A stretch of 64,000 bases of DNA from Antedon bifida (GCA_963402885.1 OY727097.1:7564001-7628000), one strand, 5' to 3'. Shown: positions 1-13,015, counted from the stretch's first letter. The notes: generated by a model not told the origin, from the letters alone. Made by a program: numbers and translations.

Positions 1-1626
1 CATTTTCTCTCCTTAGAAAGTTAGCGCATGATATAAATTAAACTTTTGCCAAGTTTCAATTTAAATGGTTTAATGGTTTTTGATCTAAATTAAATACGCG
101 AAATTCATAAAATCGCGCGTAACTTACGCTGCGTAACTCGGACGGGACCGAAAACCTTATTACGACATCTTCAGATAGAGGTCAATCTTCTGATTAAGTT
201 ATACAATGTTATGTTGAGAAGATTTAGAGATACATGCGCAACAAAATTTTGGGAAAGAAAGAAGAATAAGAAAGAAAAAAAAAGAAAAAAAAAAAAAGAA
301 AAAAAAAAAGATCCTGACAATAACAAGGGGTTATCCGCCAAGTGCGGATAACCAACTAGATTTGAACCCGTCACTACGGACGAGTTAGGTTATCCGCAGC
401 GCAAAAGCCACGTGCACGTCATACGTAGAATATTGCGTGCAGAAAAACGATTATGCCAATGAAAAAATGTTAGTGCGCTCTCTATTTTGTGTCACGTCTA
501 AATATATACGGTATAACACTATGTACTGTATACGTACTACATACAGTTCAGAATAGGTGAAACTAAGTGACCAAAGTTAATGACGCTTTTGACCATGATG
601 ACGCCATCACAATTTTAAAAATGGTAAATCATGTGAAAGAAAATTGATTGACCTAGATAATATAAAGAAATGGTGGAAATGGAATACGGATAAGTAGAGA
701 TGCGCTCTATTAAATATGATGCGCTATGACGAAAGAAACAAAAATCCTATATTTTATATTCGAGTGGCCATACAATGACGTCACAATGTCCGGTTAGCCA
801 TATTCATGGATGATTTGATATCTACAACTCATCTACTTCCAGAATCTGTAATTTAAAAAAAGTTCACCACGTAGTTTATAATCTATGACTTTTTTAAAAA
901 AGGCATAATTTTCACGAATTTTTGAACTTTTTCATCAAAAACGCGCGCAAATTTTTTAATTCTACGTGCTCGTATGACGTGATTTTAAGTCGAAATTGTT
1001 TGAAAGTTAGTAAATCTACTAAAAAAAGACAGGAAAAACAAAAATCAAGCAAAAAAATGATGTTTTTGCGCTACGTACGCACGCGCGCGTAAAAAAATTG
1101 CGCACATGTGGAAATTTTTGAAATGCTCAAAATGACATGAAACGCGTAGAAAGTTGATTATAAGTTGATTTTTTGCATTTTGAAATTTTAAACGCGCGTG
1201 CGCGCGTAGCTTTCTGCGCAACCTGCCATTTTTAATCCATAGAAAGTTTGCGCATGATATGACTTAAATTTTCACCAAGTGTCAATACAAAATTACTTTT
1301 GGTTTTTAATCTATGATCAATCATTGAAATTCATAAAATCGCGCGTAACTTACGCTGCGCAACTCGGACTGGACCGAAAACCTTATTACGACATCTTCAG
1401 ATAGAGGTCACATACAGTGCAGAATAGGTGAAAATAAGTGACCAAAGTTATTGACGCTTTTGAACATGATGACGTCATCGCAATTTTAAAAATGGTAAAT
1501 CATGTGAAAGATAATTGATTGACCTAGACAATATAAAAAAATGGAGGGCAATAGAATACGGATAAGTAGAGATGCGCTCTATTAAATGTGATGAGCTATG
1601 ACGAAAGAGACAAAAATCCTATATTT
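1..1626 (+). repeat. Complex satellite segment (left edge cut by window)
   Basis: Non-coding repeat of the family that recurs at 5189-10117, 24508-31815, 34833-36744, 38767-41965 and 48292-50752. Recognisable words, in order: AAAGTTAGCGCATGATATAAATTAAAC, cut here to its conserved core GTTAGCGCATGATA, a poly(A)-hairpin module at about 310-353, a second small inverted repeat around ACTCGTC/GACGAGT, GATGCGCTCTATTAAA, TGGCCATACGATGACGTC and an ACGCGCGTGCGCGCGTA tract near 1190. Short reading frames here come from A-rich tracts read backwards and are not genes. The segment ends where element A is inserted, inside the word CCTATATTT. Confidence 0.85.
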
Positions 1627-4600
1627 TCATTTTTCATTTCATTTCATTTCAGAACATTTATTTCTCTTCTCTTTTCTATAAACAGTGTTTGTAAAAAAAC
1701 AATTTTAAATAAGAGAGGCGAACCCCAGAAAGTGTAAACTTGTGGTGGGCTGCCAAAAAATAAAAAATATCAAAAAATCATAAAAAAAACCAAAGTAAAC
1801 AAAAAAAAACCGATTGAAAATATCAATGAAATTTGAATTAATATTATTTAGGATTCAGTGATTATATGTGGATAATAGATGCCTTTTTAGCTTAAAAGTG
1901 AAATGTTTTTTTGTTGGCGATTCAGTTATGTGTTTGGGTAAGTTGTTCCAATATTTTGGCCCTGAAAACTGAATGTTATGTTGGAAAGATAGTGTTTTGT
2001 GTAATGGAATATGTATTTTATTTGAGGTTCTTGTGTTATGACTATGATAGTTGAAATTGAATTTGAACAGGGGTTGAAATTGAGCGGGGATTAGGGAATT
2101 TAACCAAGAGTATACAAAAATACATTGTTGAAGGCAATTTATATCGTAAATTTTTAAAAGGGAAAGGGATGCAAACAACGGATCTGAGTGGGCTCTTGGA
2201 GGCGAGTTTGAAATGTTTCTAATACATTTTTTTTGTAGTAAAAGAAGTTTGTTTAGGTACGACGGATAAGTGTTCCCCCAGACAATATTGCAATAGTGGA
2301 GATAAGGAAGAATAAGGGAGCAATATATAGTACGAAGGATGTTTTGAGGAATAAATGCTGAAAGTCTAAAAATAATACCAGAACTTTTAGATATTTTGTT
2401 TTCGATTTCGTTAATATGGGCTTTCCAGGTCAATCTACTATCTAAATAGACCCCAAGAAATTTTGTTTTATTCACTAATGGTATTTGGTAAGTGCCAAAC
2501 TGGAGTTGGTTTGGGCATCCTACTAGTGGTTTGGGCGAATTCCGAAAAATCATAAAATTGCACTTCTTAAAATTTACGGAGAGCTTGTTTGCAGAAAAGT
2601 AATCAAGGATGCTGGGTATGCTATCAATGGTAACTTTAAGGAGCGAGTCTAAATTTGTGTCAGTATATAGGAGGGTGGTATCGTCTGCATATAAAAGGAA
2701 TGAAAGTAAATTTGAGGATCGGTAAATATCATTTATATATAGCAAGAACAGTAGAGGGCCTAACAGGGATCCTTGAGGGACTCCACATGTAATGGGTTGG
2801 AGATCGGATATGGATTGTTTAAATTTAGTGCATTGGTAACGGTTGGTCAGATAACTTTTATAAAGATTATACGCAGGGCCACGGATTCCATAATTAAATA
2901 ATTTTGTCATTAGGATATCATGGTCTATTGTGTCAAATGCTTTGGAAAGATCGATAAAAAGGCCAATTGCTAATTTGTTTTTTTCAAATGCTTGTACAAT
3001 CTCGTTTGTTAATTTAAGAAGTGCAATAGATGTGTTATGATCCTTACGGAAGCCAAATTGATTTTTGTATAATATGTTATTCTGCTGAAGAAATGTATAT
3101 GTTCTGTCATAAATAAGACGTTCAAGAATTTTGGAGAAGATTGGCAGTACTGAAATGGGGCGGTAATTTCCAGGGTCGTGTTTATCACCGGATTTGAAGA
3201 TCGGGGTAACTTTTGCTAACTTGAGACTATCGGGAAAGAAACCGTTTGATAAACATAAGTTAAAAATATAGCATAGGGGATCTGATATTTGATGAATAAC
3301 TTGTTTGATAATAGATGGACTTATATCATCAATGCCAGGGGATTTGTCATTTTTGAAATTTTTAACTAAGTCGATTATCTCATCGCTGATAACAGGACTG
3401 AGAAATATAGAATTAAGGATAGGAGGGGGAAGATAAGTTTTATAGTTTACATTAGAAGTATTAATGTTTGATGCGAGATTAGGCCCAATATTTACGAAAT
3501 AATTATTAAAGTGGTTGGAAATGGTAGTAGGGTCATCTGTAAGATTACCCCCGCAGTCAATTACAGATTCACCGTGATCACTCACTACACGTTTTTTAAT
3601 TAAGGTGTTTATAATTTTCCAAGTACCTTTAATGTCATCTCTTTTTTGGTAAAATTGATCTTCATAATAATCCTTTTTAGCTTTTTTTATTACAGAATTT
3701 AGTTTATTTCGAAATTTTTTGTATTCAATTATATTTCTATTAGTTGGGAATTTTAGAGATTTAGAGTACAGTTTATGTTTATGTTTGACGGAAGTAATGA
3801 GTCCATTGGTCATCCAAGTCTTAAGTTTTTTATGTTTATTAACCCGATCTTCAAATGGAAAATGCTTATTAAATAACTGTTTAAATTTTGTTTCAAAGGA
3901 GGAAAATGCAGGGGTAGGATCGTCAGTTAAATAAATATCGGTCCAAGACACTCTCTCAAGTTCTTCTCTAAAGTTATTTATGGTGGTGTTATTGATCTTA
4001 CGAAATGATTTTGGGGAATTTAGGCATTTGTCGTGTGAATTGGTAGAAAGTGATGTAATATTAAAAATTGGTAGGTGGTCACTAATATCGCTGTAGATCA
4101 GTCCATTAATATTAGGGAATTCAATATTGTTGGTAATTATGTTATCAATTAACGTTGAGGAGGTTTGTGTAATACGGGTGGGTCTGTGGATTAAAGGAAG
4201 GAAGAAATTACTAAATAGTAAGTTGACAAAGTGTCTTGACTGATTATTGGACTGATGTTTTAAAATGTCAATATTAAAATCCCCCAATAAATAAATATGT
4301 TTGTTTTCACTGGACAAGTTGTTTAATAAGGCGTCAAACGATTCAATAAAGTTATTTGCATCTAAAGAGGGGGCCTTGTAGATGACACCAACAATAATAC
4401 TTTTCCCAGATTTTCTTTCAATTTCGATAAAAAGTGATTCGTATACGGAACTATCAGATAGTAGATCGACCCTTTCTTTAAATTTAATACCATTTCGGAT
4501 ATAAAAGCCAACACCTCCACCAGCCCTCCCAGGTCTGTTCTTATGAATAAAGGAATAGTGTTCAATTTGTGCTAGGGGATTATCATCCTTTAACCAAGTT

Positions 4601-5188
4601 TCTGTAATACCAATTACATCAAAGTTATGGTTAAGGGATTTTAATAATATTTGAATGTTATTTATATTATGTAGTAAGCTTCGGGCATTGATATGGAGGG
4701 AAGAAAATATTTGTTTATGATTGTCACTTTCACTTAGACAGGCGATTTGTTCAGGTTGGTAGTATTCACAATTTGTTTGGCTGGAAGAAAAAAAATAGGA
4801 ATCTGGGTTGAGATTTTGTTCATGTTTATCATATGATGAATAAGGATTAAAAATTTGATTATCTAATCGGTTTTGTTTATCATTGTTATTTCCAGTAGGT
4901 AGGTTCATTTGGTTTTGTTTACACAGACACACACAAAACTAAACAGGAAGGTCGAAACATGGAGTAGACTAGCGATGTAAACAAAAAAAATATCTTTAAA
5001 GGTCACTTTAAAATGTGAAAAATTGGAAACAGTACTCGTAGTAATAATAATAACTGAGTCATAGAGAGATATACATTTATATTAAGTTCAACAAATCATC
5101 AAAACCGGTGTCAATGGAGTACACCAGCATTAATAGTGAGGTGAAATAAATCAATTGTTCAAGCAAGATAAAACATTGTTCGGGATAC
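1627..5188 (-). mobile_element. Element A: non-LTR retrotransposon, CR1/L2-like, near full length
   Basis: A single-ORF APE-type non-LTR retrotransposon on the minus strand, inserted into a satellite unit. The 3' end (low coordinates) has TGAAA-type tandem repeats, as in element B. The satellite word CCTATATTT...GATATTGG is split by the insertion, and ATTT occurs at both edges (1623-1626 and 5189-5192), a possible short target duplication. About 255 bp of 5' leader precede the ORF and about 225 bp of 3' UTR follow it. No separate ORF1 is visible upstream, so the copy may be slightly 5' truncated or the family may be single-ORF. A very similar deleted copy lies at 36745-38766, which points to recent activity. 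Confidence 0.85.
1855..4932 (-). CDS. Endonuclease-reverse transcriptase of element A
   Basis: 1025-residue intact ORF2-type protein that nicks target DNA and copies its RNA by target-primed reverse transcription. The AP-endonuclease (EEP) domain covers roughly residues 75-290, with NARSLL near the start, the catalytic TETW motif, GDFNIDIL and the final SDH in SDISDHLP. The reverse transcriptase domain covers roughly 480-800, with KSPGIDDISP, NYRPISVL, FIDLSKAFDTIDH, GVPQGSLLGP and the catalytic YADD (about 747-750). The C-terminal third carries the LPYLHYCNIVWG and GPKYWNNLP signatures usual in CR1/L2/Jockey-group proteins. Translation could start at the first Met or at a second Met eight codons later (MNLPTG). 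All catalytic motifs are present. Clade assignment within the CR1 group is inference. Confidence 0.9.
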   Translation of the reverse strand: MCLCKQNQMNLPTGNNNDKQNRLDNQIFNPYSSYDKHEQNLNPDSYFFSSSQTNCEYYQPEQIACLSESDNHKQIFSSLHINARSLLHNINNIQILLKSLNHNFDVIGITETWLKDDNPLAQIEHYSFIHKNRPGRAGGGVGFYIRNGIKFKERVDLLSDSSVYESLFIEIERKSGKSIIVGVIYKAPSLDANNFIESFDALLNNLSSENKHIYLLGDFNIDILKHQSNNQSRHFVNLLFSNFFLPLIHRPTRITQTSSTLIDNIITNNIEFPNINGLIYSDISDHLPIFNITSLSTNSHDKCLNSPKSFRKINNTTINNFREELERVSWTDIYLTDDPTPAFSSFETKFKQLFNKHFPFEDRVNKHKKLKTWMTNGLITSVKHKHKLYSKSLKFPTNRNIIEYKKFRNKLNSVIKKAKKDYYEDQFYQKRDDIKGTWKIINTLIKKRVVSDHGESVIDCGGNLTDDPTTISNHFNNYFVNIGPNLASNINTSNVNYKTYLPPPILNSIFLSPVISDEIIDLVKNFKNDKSPGIDDISPSIIKQVIHQISDPLCYIFNLCLSNGFFPDSLKLAKVTPIFKSGDKHDPGNYRPISVLPIFSKILERLIYDRTYTFLQQNNILYKNQFGFRKDHNTSIALLKLTNEIVQAFEKNKLAIGLFIDLSKAFDTIDHDILMTKLFNYGIRGPAYNLYKSYLTNRYQCTKFKQSISDLQPITCGVPQGSLLGPLLFLLYINDIYRSSNLLSFLLYADDTTLLYTDTNLDSLLKVTIDSIPSILDYFSANKLSVNFKKCNFMIFRNSPKPLVGCPNQLQFGTYQIPLVNKTKFLGVYLDSRLTWKAHINEIENKISKSSGIIFRLSAFIPQNILRTIYCSLILPYLHYCNIVWGNTYPSYLNKLLLLQKKCIRNISNSPPRAHSDPLFASLSLLKIYDINCLQQCIFVYSWLNSLIPAQFQPLFKFNFNYHSHNTRTSNKIHIPLHKTLSFQHNIQFSGPKYWNNLPKHITESPTKKHFTFKLKRHLLSTYNH

Positions 5189-8100
5189 ATTTGATATTGG
5201 AGTGGCCATACGATGACGTCAGAATGTCCGGTTAGCCAAATGGATGCATGATTCTATATCTACAACTCATTTACATTCAGAATATGTAAAAAAAAATAAA
5301 ATTGACCATGTAGTTTAGAATCTATGACTGTTTAAAAAAAGGTATAATTTTTGACACATTTTTGAAATTGTTTATCAAAAACGCGCGCAAATTGTTCAAT
5401 TCTACGTGCTCGTATGACGTGATTTTAAGTCGAAATTGTTTGAAAGTTGGTAAAATTACTAGAAAAGGCTGATAAAACAAAAATCAAGCAAAAAAAACAT
5501 GTTTTTGCCCTACGTGCGCACGCGCGCGTAAAAATATTGCGCACGCATTGGAATTTTTGAAATGCTCAAAATGACCTGAAACGCGTAGAAAGTTGATTAG
5601 AAATTGATTTTACGCATTTTGAAATTTTAAACGCGCGTGCGCGCGTAACTTTCTTTAAAAAGTGCCATTTTTAATCCATAGAAAGTTAGCGCATGATATA
5701 AATTACACTTTTGCCAAGTTTCAGTTTAATTTGTTTTTTGGTTTTTAATCTATGGTAAATACGCGAAATTCTCAAAATCACGCGTAACTTACGCGGCGCA
5801 ACTCTATAGTCAAAAAACGAAACGTCCTGCACATCTACAGCTACAGGTCAATCTTATGACAAAGTTACACAAACTTATGTTGGCCAGAATTAGAGATACG
5901 CTGCCAACAAAATTCAGGGAAAGAAAGAAGAACTAGATTTGAACTCGTCACTACGGACGAGTTAGGTTATCCGCAGCGCAAAGGCCACGTCATACGTTAG
6001 AATATTGCAAACAGAAAAACGATTATGCCATTAAAACAATTTCAGTGTGCTCTCTATTTTGTGTCACGTCTAAGTATATACAGTATACACTATATACTGT
6101 ATACATACTACATACAGTGCCGTATAGGTAAAAATAAGTGATCAAAGTTATTTACGCTTTTGAACATGATGACGTCATCGCAATTTTAAAAATGGTAAAT
6201 CATGTTAAAGATAATTGATTGACCTAGACAATATAAAAAAATGGAGGGCAATAGAATACGGATAAGTGGAGATGCGCTCTATTAAATGTGATAAGCTATG
6301 ACGAAAGAGACAAAATCCTATATTTTATATTCAAGTGGCCATACGATGACGTCACAATGTCCGGTTAGCCATATTGATTCATGATTTGATATCTACAACT
6401 CATCAACTTCCAGAATCTGTAATTTTAAAAAATGTCACCACGTAGTTTGAAATCTATGACATTTTAAAAAAAGGCATAATTTGACAAATTTTTGAACTTT
6501 TTCATCAAAAACGCGCGCAAATTGTTCAATTTAACGTGCTCGTATGACGTGATTTTAAGTCAAAATTGTTTGAAAGTTGGTAAAATTACTAGAAAAAGTT
6601 GAAAAAACAAAAATCAAGCAAAAAAAAAATGATTTTGCGCTAAGTGCGCACGCACGCGTAAAAAAATTGCGCGCGTGTGGGAATTTTTGAAATGCTTAAA
6701 ATGCCATGAAACGCGTAGAAAGTTGATTAGAAATTGATTTTTCGCATTTTGAAATTTTAAACGCGCGTGCGCGCGTAACTTTCTGTGAAACATGCCATTT
6801 TTAATCCATAGAAAGTTTGCGCTTGATATGACTTAAATTTTCACTAAGTTTCAAAACAAAATGACTTCTAGTTTTTAATCTATTATCAATCATTGAAATT
6901 CATAAAATGGCGCGTAAGTCACGTTGCGCGACTCTAAAGTCAAAAAACTAAACGTCCTGCACATCTACCGCTACAGGTCAATATTATGACAAAGTTACAC
7001 AATCTTATGTTGGCCATAATTAGAGATATGCGTGCAACAAAATTCGTGGAAAGAAAGAAGAAAATAGAAAAAAAAGAAAAAAAATAAAAAAAAAAAAGAT
7101 CCTGACAATAACAAGGGGTTATCCGCCAAGTGCGGATAACCAAAAAAAAGAAAAAACTAGATTTGAACTCGTCACTTTGACGAGTTCGGGTTATCCGCGC
7201 AAACGCAACATGCACATTCTTAACCATATGAACCTCGACAATTATTATGCCATCCTATGACATGAAATAAATATGTGTACAGTGCTGAATTGTACCTATT
7301 ATGTAGCATACATCATATTACAGTATTTTACAGAATAAACTGTATATGTTATATACAGTGTAGCATAGACAAAATTACGAGACCCATCTTTTAAATCTAA
7401 TTATTAACACGATGAAGTCATCAAATTGACATATAAAGATAACAATTTTAGAAGATAATTATCTAAATAATTACATTAAAACAAATTTGAAGAATTTTGG
7501 GCACGTAAAAGTGAGATGCGCTCTCGTTTAAACGCAATGAACTTTTACGCAAGAGATGAAAATATGACTTTTTGAATTCAACTGGCCATATGATGACGTC
7601 ACAACATCTGATTGGCAAAATATTCACATGAATTTGTATCTACAATCCAATAGCTTCCAGAAAACGTTTTAATCATGATTATCACTTTTTATTCTGACGA
7701 GCTATAACAGATTGAAATTTACTGTAAAGATGAAAATAGGTGACCCACGTTATTTACATTTTTAGACATGATAATGTCATAAAAAAATAAAATATTTTTA
7801 AGTCATGCGAAAGATAGTTGATTGACCTAGACAGTATTAAAATATCTGAGGAAATGGAATACGTGTAAGCGAGATGCGCTCTATTTAATGTGATGAGCAA
7901 TAACGAAAAAGTAAAAAATCCTATATTTTACATTCGTGTGGCCATACGGTGACGTCATAACATCCGAGGGGTAAAGATTCTGCATGAATTCATATCTACA
8001 ACATATCTGCTTACATATTAAATTTAAAAAATTGGGGGTCGTGGATGATCCTGAGGAGCTATAATAGATTAAAAATAGGCATAATTTTGACAATATTTTG

Positions 8101-9964
8101 TCACTTTTGCAACTAAAACGCGCGCAAATGGTCTAAATCAACGTGTTCGTATGACGTCATTTTAATTTGAAATTATGTCAATATTTTTTTAAATCACTAG
8201 GAAAGACTGTAAAATCTTAATTCAAGAAAAAAACACATGATTTTCATGCTCCGTGCGCACCTTACGCGTAATTTTTTTCGCGCGCTTGGGAATTTTTGAC
8301 ATGTTCAAAATGTCATGATCAGCGTAGAAAGTTGATTAGAAATTAATTTTGCGCATTTTGAAAATTTAAATGCGCGTGCGCGCGTAACTTCTTGTGAAAC
8401 ATGCTATTTTTAATCCATAGAAAGTTGTCCCATGATATGACTTAAATTTTCACCAAGTGTCAATACAAAATGACTTTTGGTTTATAATCTATGATCAATC
8501 ATTGAAATTCATAAAATTGCGCGTAACTTACGCTGCGCGACTCTAACGTCATATAACGAAGTTTCTTGCACATCTACAGCTACAGGTCAATCTTTTGACA
8601 AAGTTATACAATGTTATGTTGACAAGGATGAGAGATATGCATGCAACAAAATTCCGGGAAAGAAAGAAGAACAAAGAAGATGAAAAAAAAAAAGATATTT
8701 ACAATCACAAGGGTTATCCGCAACTTCTAAGTTGCGGATAACCAAAAAAAAAAAAAAAAGATCCTGACAATAACAAGGGGTTATCCGCCAAGTGCGGATA
8801 ACCAATAACATAGAAAAACTAGATTTGAACTCGTCACTACGGACGAGTTAGGTTATCCGCAGCGCAAAAGCCACGCGCACGACATAAGTTAGAATATTGC
8901 GCGCAGAAAAACGATTATGCCATTGAAAAAGTGTTAGTGCGCCCTCTATTTTGCTTCACGTCTAAGTATATACGGTATACACTATATACTGTATACGTAC
9001 TACATACAGTGCAGAATAGGTGAAAATAAATGACCAAAGTTATTGACGCTTTTGAACATGATGACGTCATCACAATTTTAAAAATGGTAAATCATGTAAA
9101 AGATAATTGATTTACCTAGACAATATTACAAAATTGAGGAAAATGGAATATGGATAAGTAGAGATGCGCTCTATTAAATGTGATGAGCTATGACGAAAGA
9201 GACAAAAATCCTATATTTGATATTGGAGTGGCCATACGATGACGTCACAATGTCCGGTTAGCCAAATGGATGCATGATTCTATATCTACAACTCATCTAC
9301 TTTCAGAATATGTAAAAAAAAATAAAATTGACCATGTAGTTTAAAATCTATGACTGTTTAAAAAAAGGTATAATTTTGACAAATTTTTGAAATTGTTAGT
9401 CAAAAACGCGCGCAAATTGTTCAATTCTACGTGCTCGTATGACGTGATATTAAGTCGAAATTGTATAAAAATTAGTAAAATTACTAGAAAAGGCTGGAAA
9501 AACAAAAATCAAGCAAAAAAAAAATTGTTTTTGCGCTACGCGCGCACGCGCGCGTAAAAATTGCGCACGCGTGGGAATTTTTGAAATGCTCAAAATGACA
9601 TGAAACGCGTAGAAAGTTGATTAGAAATTGATTTTTCGCATTTTTAAATTTTAAACGCGCGTGCGCCCGTAACTTTCTGTAAAAAGTGCCATTTTTAATC
9701 CATAGAAAGTTAGCGCATGATATAAATTACACTTTTGCCAAGTTTCAATTTCAATTGTTTTTTGGTTTTCAATCTATGGTAAATACGCGAAATTCACAAA
9801 ATCACGCGTAACTTACGCGGCGCAACTCTATAGTCAAAAAACGAAACGTCCTGCACATCTACAGCTACAGGTCAATCTTATGACAAAGTTACACAATCTT
9901 ATGTTGGCCAGAATTAGAGATACGCTGCCAACAAAATTCAGGGAAAGAAAGAAGAATAACATAG

Positions 9965-9998
<34 letters not shown>

Positions 9999-10117
9999 TC
10001 CTGACAATAACAAGGGGTTATCCGCCAAGTGCGGATAACCAATTATCCGCCAAGTGCGGATAACCAACTAGATTTGAACTCGTCACTACGGACGAGTTAG
10101 GTTATCCGCGCAAACGC
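5189..10117 (+). repeat. Complex satellite array, about four units
   Basis: Tandem, diverged units in plus orientation. The marker TAGATTTGAACTCGTCAC recurs at about 5933, 7157, 8820 and 10069, giving spacings of about 1224, 1663 and 1249 bp. Two unit classes alternate: one continues GCAGCGCAAA(A/C)GCCACG, the other GCGCAAACGCAACATGCAC. Each has subrepeats of about 400 bp with the skeleton GATGACGTCAT, TTGATTGACCTAGA, GATGCGCTCT, TGGCCATACGATGACGTCAC. Poly(A)-hairpin modules lie at about 7098-7142, 8692-8803 and 9997-10066. No coding potential. The array stops abruptly at about 10117 at the 14 kb insert. Confidence 0.85.
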
Positions 10118-11029
10118 AACGTGTAATATACACGTAGAAATTCAAAGGTCTACGTGAAAACTAATTTTCGTTATTTGTTACAATAATATTGATATTTTTG
10201 GCGGAGATTGCTTGCCATACTGTGTGGTGAAATTTGATCGAGGGGAAGGAAGGAGAGAAAAGACAACGTCGAACGTGTTGTTGTTGTATGCATGACTTGG
10301 ATAACTCCACGTTGATTTTTATTTAGAGTCGCCACTCTGATAAAATTACAACAATTTTATATATTATTGTATATTATTCGTCAACGAATAATAATAATAT
10401 CAAACTCAAGTTGTTTTTAATTTGATTAGTATAAGAAATAGGTAAGAAATTATGTGGATTGTTTGATTTGTAGTTGTAATTGCAACGTACTGACTGACTG
10501 GGCCTGCCACCAAGCCTACTTGTTACACACGGGAGGCTTGTTTTCAGAGATGATTAACGTAGTGACGTTTTTGTCAATGGCTTCCGAAGGAGAGGAGAAC
10601 GTGTATGGCCTGATTTGTATGTTAAATATGAACAAATAGGCCTATAGAGTTTTAATTTATCTGGCAATTTTATAACCAATTTGTATGGATGGACTAGGTT
10701 TTTTTTAAATAATAATTAATGTTAAACAATTTGCAATCATAATGAATAGTTTTTATAAAGAAACCCTTAACTTTATGCATAGACCTAAATCAATACATGT
10801 TAGTGGTTTAATACAAGTTAGTATCTATTTTTAAATTTCTTTTTAGGTTGTACCTGTGCATTTATAGTGTGCATTTGTACATTATTGTTTGCAGAAATTG
10901 TTAATTTTAAGCAATTTCATAGTATCTACAGTAGAATATCGTAAGTAAATTAGGCCTAGGCCTAGTGTACATAAAATAAATAATTTGTAGAGATGATTAA
11001 TGATAATGGCCTCATGATTGGGAGTGAAG
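10118..11029. other. Non-coding left part of the Helentron insert
   Basis: No convincing gene. It begins with a short inverted repeat, CACGTAG...CTACGTG, spanning about 10128-10153. A purine-rich stretch (about 10230-10265) is followed by a good splice-donor match, ATAG|GTAAGA, at 10438-10447. The 61-codon frame at 10454-10639 has no recognisable motif and lies downstream of that donor; I do not call it. AGGCCTAGGCC-type words appear near 10955. Confidence 0.5.
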
Positions 11030-12340
11030 AGTTGCCTGTTATTTTGTAGGCATATACTATTATGAAACATTTACATAATTCAGATTTTATTGTTTGTGAA
11101 TAAAATATTAAATGAAATTAGCATTGAGACAACATGTAGGCCCTAATCAGTCGTCTTATACCCAGTGTTAATGTTGTTTATTGCCATTATTAATGTTTTT
11201 CCTTGGTTTTTTTTTTTAGATTGTAGAACATATACAGTGTCGGCTACAGCTGTGAGTATTAGTAGATTATCTGATAAACGGAGAAAACATATTTTCCTTA
11301 TTTTGTGAACTGTTGCCTCTTATTTTGTAGGCATTTTCTATTATGAAACATTTACATCATTCAGATTTTATGGTTTGTGAATAAAATATTAAATGAAATT
11401 AGCATTGAGACAACATGTAGGCCCTAACCACCGTCCCATACCTAAAGTCATTTTGATGAAATTTCTTAATTTTTCAGACCTCGATTAAGAAGCATGTTGA
11501 TTTGGAAAAAGTGTTAATGTTGTTTATTGCCATTATTAATGTTTTCCTTGTTTTTTCTTAGATTGTAGAACATATACAGTGTCGGCTACAGCTGTGTGAG
11601 TATTAGTAGATTATCTGTTAAACAGAGAAAACATATTTTCCTTACTTTGTGAACTGTTGCCTGTTATTTTGTAGGCATTTTTTATTATGAAACATTTACA
11701 TCATTCAGATTTTATGGTTTGTGAATAAAATATTAAATGAAATTAGCATTAAGACAACATGTAGGCCCTAATCAGCTGTCTCATACCCAAAGTCATTTTG
11801 AGGAAATTTCTTAATTTTTCAGACATTAAGAAGCATTTTGATTTGGAAAAAGTGTTAATGTTGTTAATAATGTTTTTCCTTGTTTTTTTTTAGATTGTAG
11901 AAAATATACAGTGTCAGCTACAGCTGTGAGTATTAGTAGATTATTTGTTAAACGGAGAAAACATATTTTTCCTTACTTTGTGAACTTTTGCCTGTTATTT
12001 TGTAGCCATTTTCTATTATGAAACATTTACATAATTCTATTCTAATTTTATTGTTTGTGAATAAGATATTAAATGAAATTAGTATTGAGACAACATGTAG
12101 ACCCCAATCAACCAGCCCATACCTAAAGTCATTTTGAGGAAATTTCTTAATTTTTCGATTAAGAAGCATGTTGATTTTGAAAAAGTGATAATGTTGTTTA
12201 TTGCCATTATTAATGATTTTCCTTTTATTTTTTAGATTGTAGTTGTACAGAAAATATACAGTGTCAGTTACAGCTGTGAGTATTAGAAAATTATCTGTAA
12301 AACGGAAAAACATATTTTTCTTACTTTATGCCCTTCCTTA
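11030..12340 (+). repeat. Tandem repeat of about 340 bp, four-plus copies
   Basis: A diverged direct repeat. The marker GATTGTAGA(A)ACATATACAGTGTC, or its variant, occurs at about 11219, 11571, 11893 and 12234 (spacings 352, 322 and 341 bp). Other markers are TATTATGAAACATTTACAT, GAGACAACATGTAGGCCC and GTTGTTTATTGCCATTATTAATG. A partial copy starts near 11030. Each copy holds a T-rich run followed by TTAG, resembling a splice acceptor. No coding potential is visible. Confidence 0.8.
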
Positions 12341-13015
12341 ATTGATAAACATGTGTTGTCTGTAAATTTACAATACTGAGTGACGAAATATTTTTGTGTA
12401 TAAAATTCTATTATATTAGAACATTGAATAATTAAACCTATTTTCAGATTATATGTTTATACTAGGACTTTATTGAATATTACAATATAACAATTTATGT
12501 GAATTATCATTTTATACAAGTATTTGATTAAAAGCAACAAAAATACAAGTTGATTTCGCAGAAGTTGAAAAATTGTGAAGGTGAAAGTGTTATAAAAGAA
12601 TTTGTTTCCGACACATTCTATGTAATGAATTTTTGACATTTTTAGGTCAAAATATCTTCTATAGTGATTTATTTATATTGTATAAACGAAAGTCACAAAT
12701 ATATTATCACAATTTACTTAAAAATTTGGGACAATCATCCTTTTTAACATAAATGTGGCGGTCAGTTTCTCCAGGCATCTACTTGCAATTTACAAAATGG
12801 GTCTATCCTGAATTTAGTAGTGAGTTGGTCCTAATTTGTTTTGCTAGGCCCAATAGATCATGTTACATTCCACAAGGGGATGTGTATATTATTATTTAGC
12901 TATTTGTAAATACACTGATTTATCTACTGATTTAATTTATAATTCTTTGACTGTAATTTTTAGTACAGTGTATCTTAAAATCAATACCTAACTCTTTTTT
13001 TTTCTTTTATTGTAG
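12341..13015. other. Non-coding spacer, nothing recognised
   Basis: AT-rich sequence with no open frame of interest and no repeat shared with the rest of the window. It ends with the pyrimidine tract and TTGTAG described for the candidate intron. Confidence 0.5.

Larger units (their letters stand above)
10442..13015 (+). other. Candidate 5'-leader intron of the Helentron transcript
   Basis: Inference only. A donor-like AG|GTAAGA stands at 10440-10447. A long pyrimidine tract followed by TTGTAG ends at 13015, directly before the leader segment that contains three hairpins and six 56-bp repeats. If both are used, the block of repeats at 11030-12340 would be intronic and the leader would be exon 1 (ending 10441) joined to 13016 onward. 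Other acceptor-like sites occur in the repeats. RNA reads across 10441/13016 would settle it. Confidence 0.2.

Noticed and set aside
309..356. Hairpin followed by CTAG, like a canonical Helitron 3' end
   Set aside because: The same satellite sequence continues after CTAG in every unit, the next base is A rather than T, and no TC-start is visible.
10454..10639. Possible 61-residue gene upstream of the Helentron
   Set aside because: No motif, no supporting context, and it lies inside the candidate intron.
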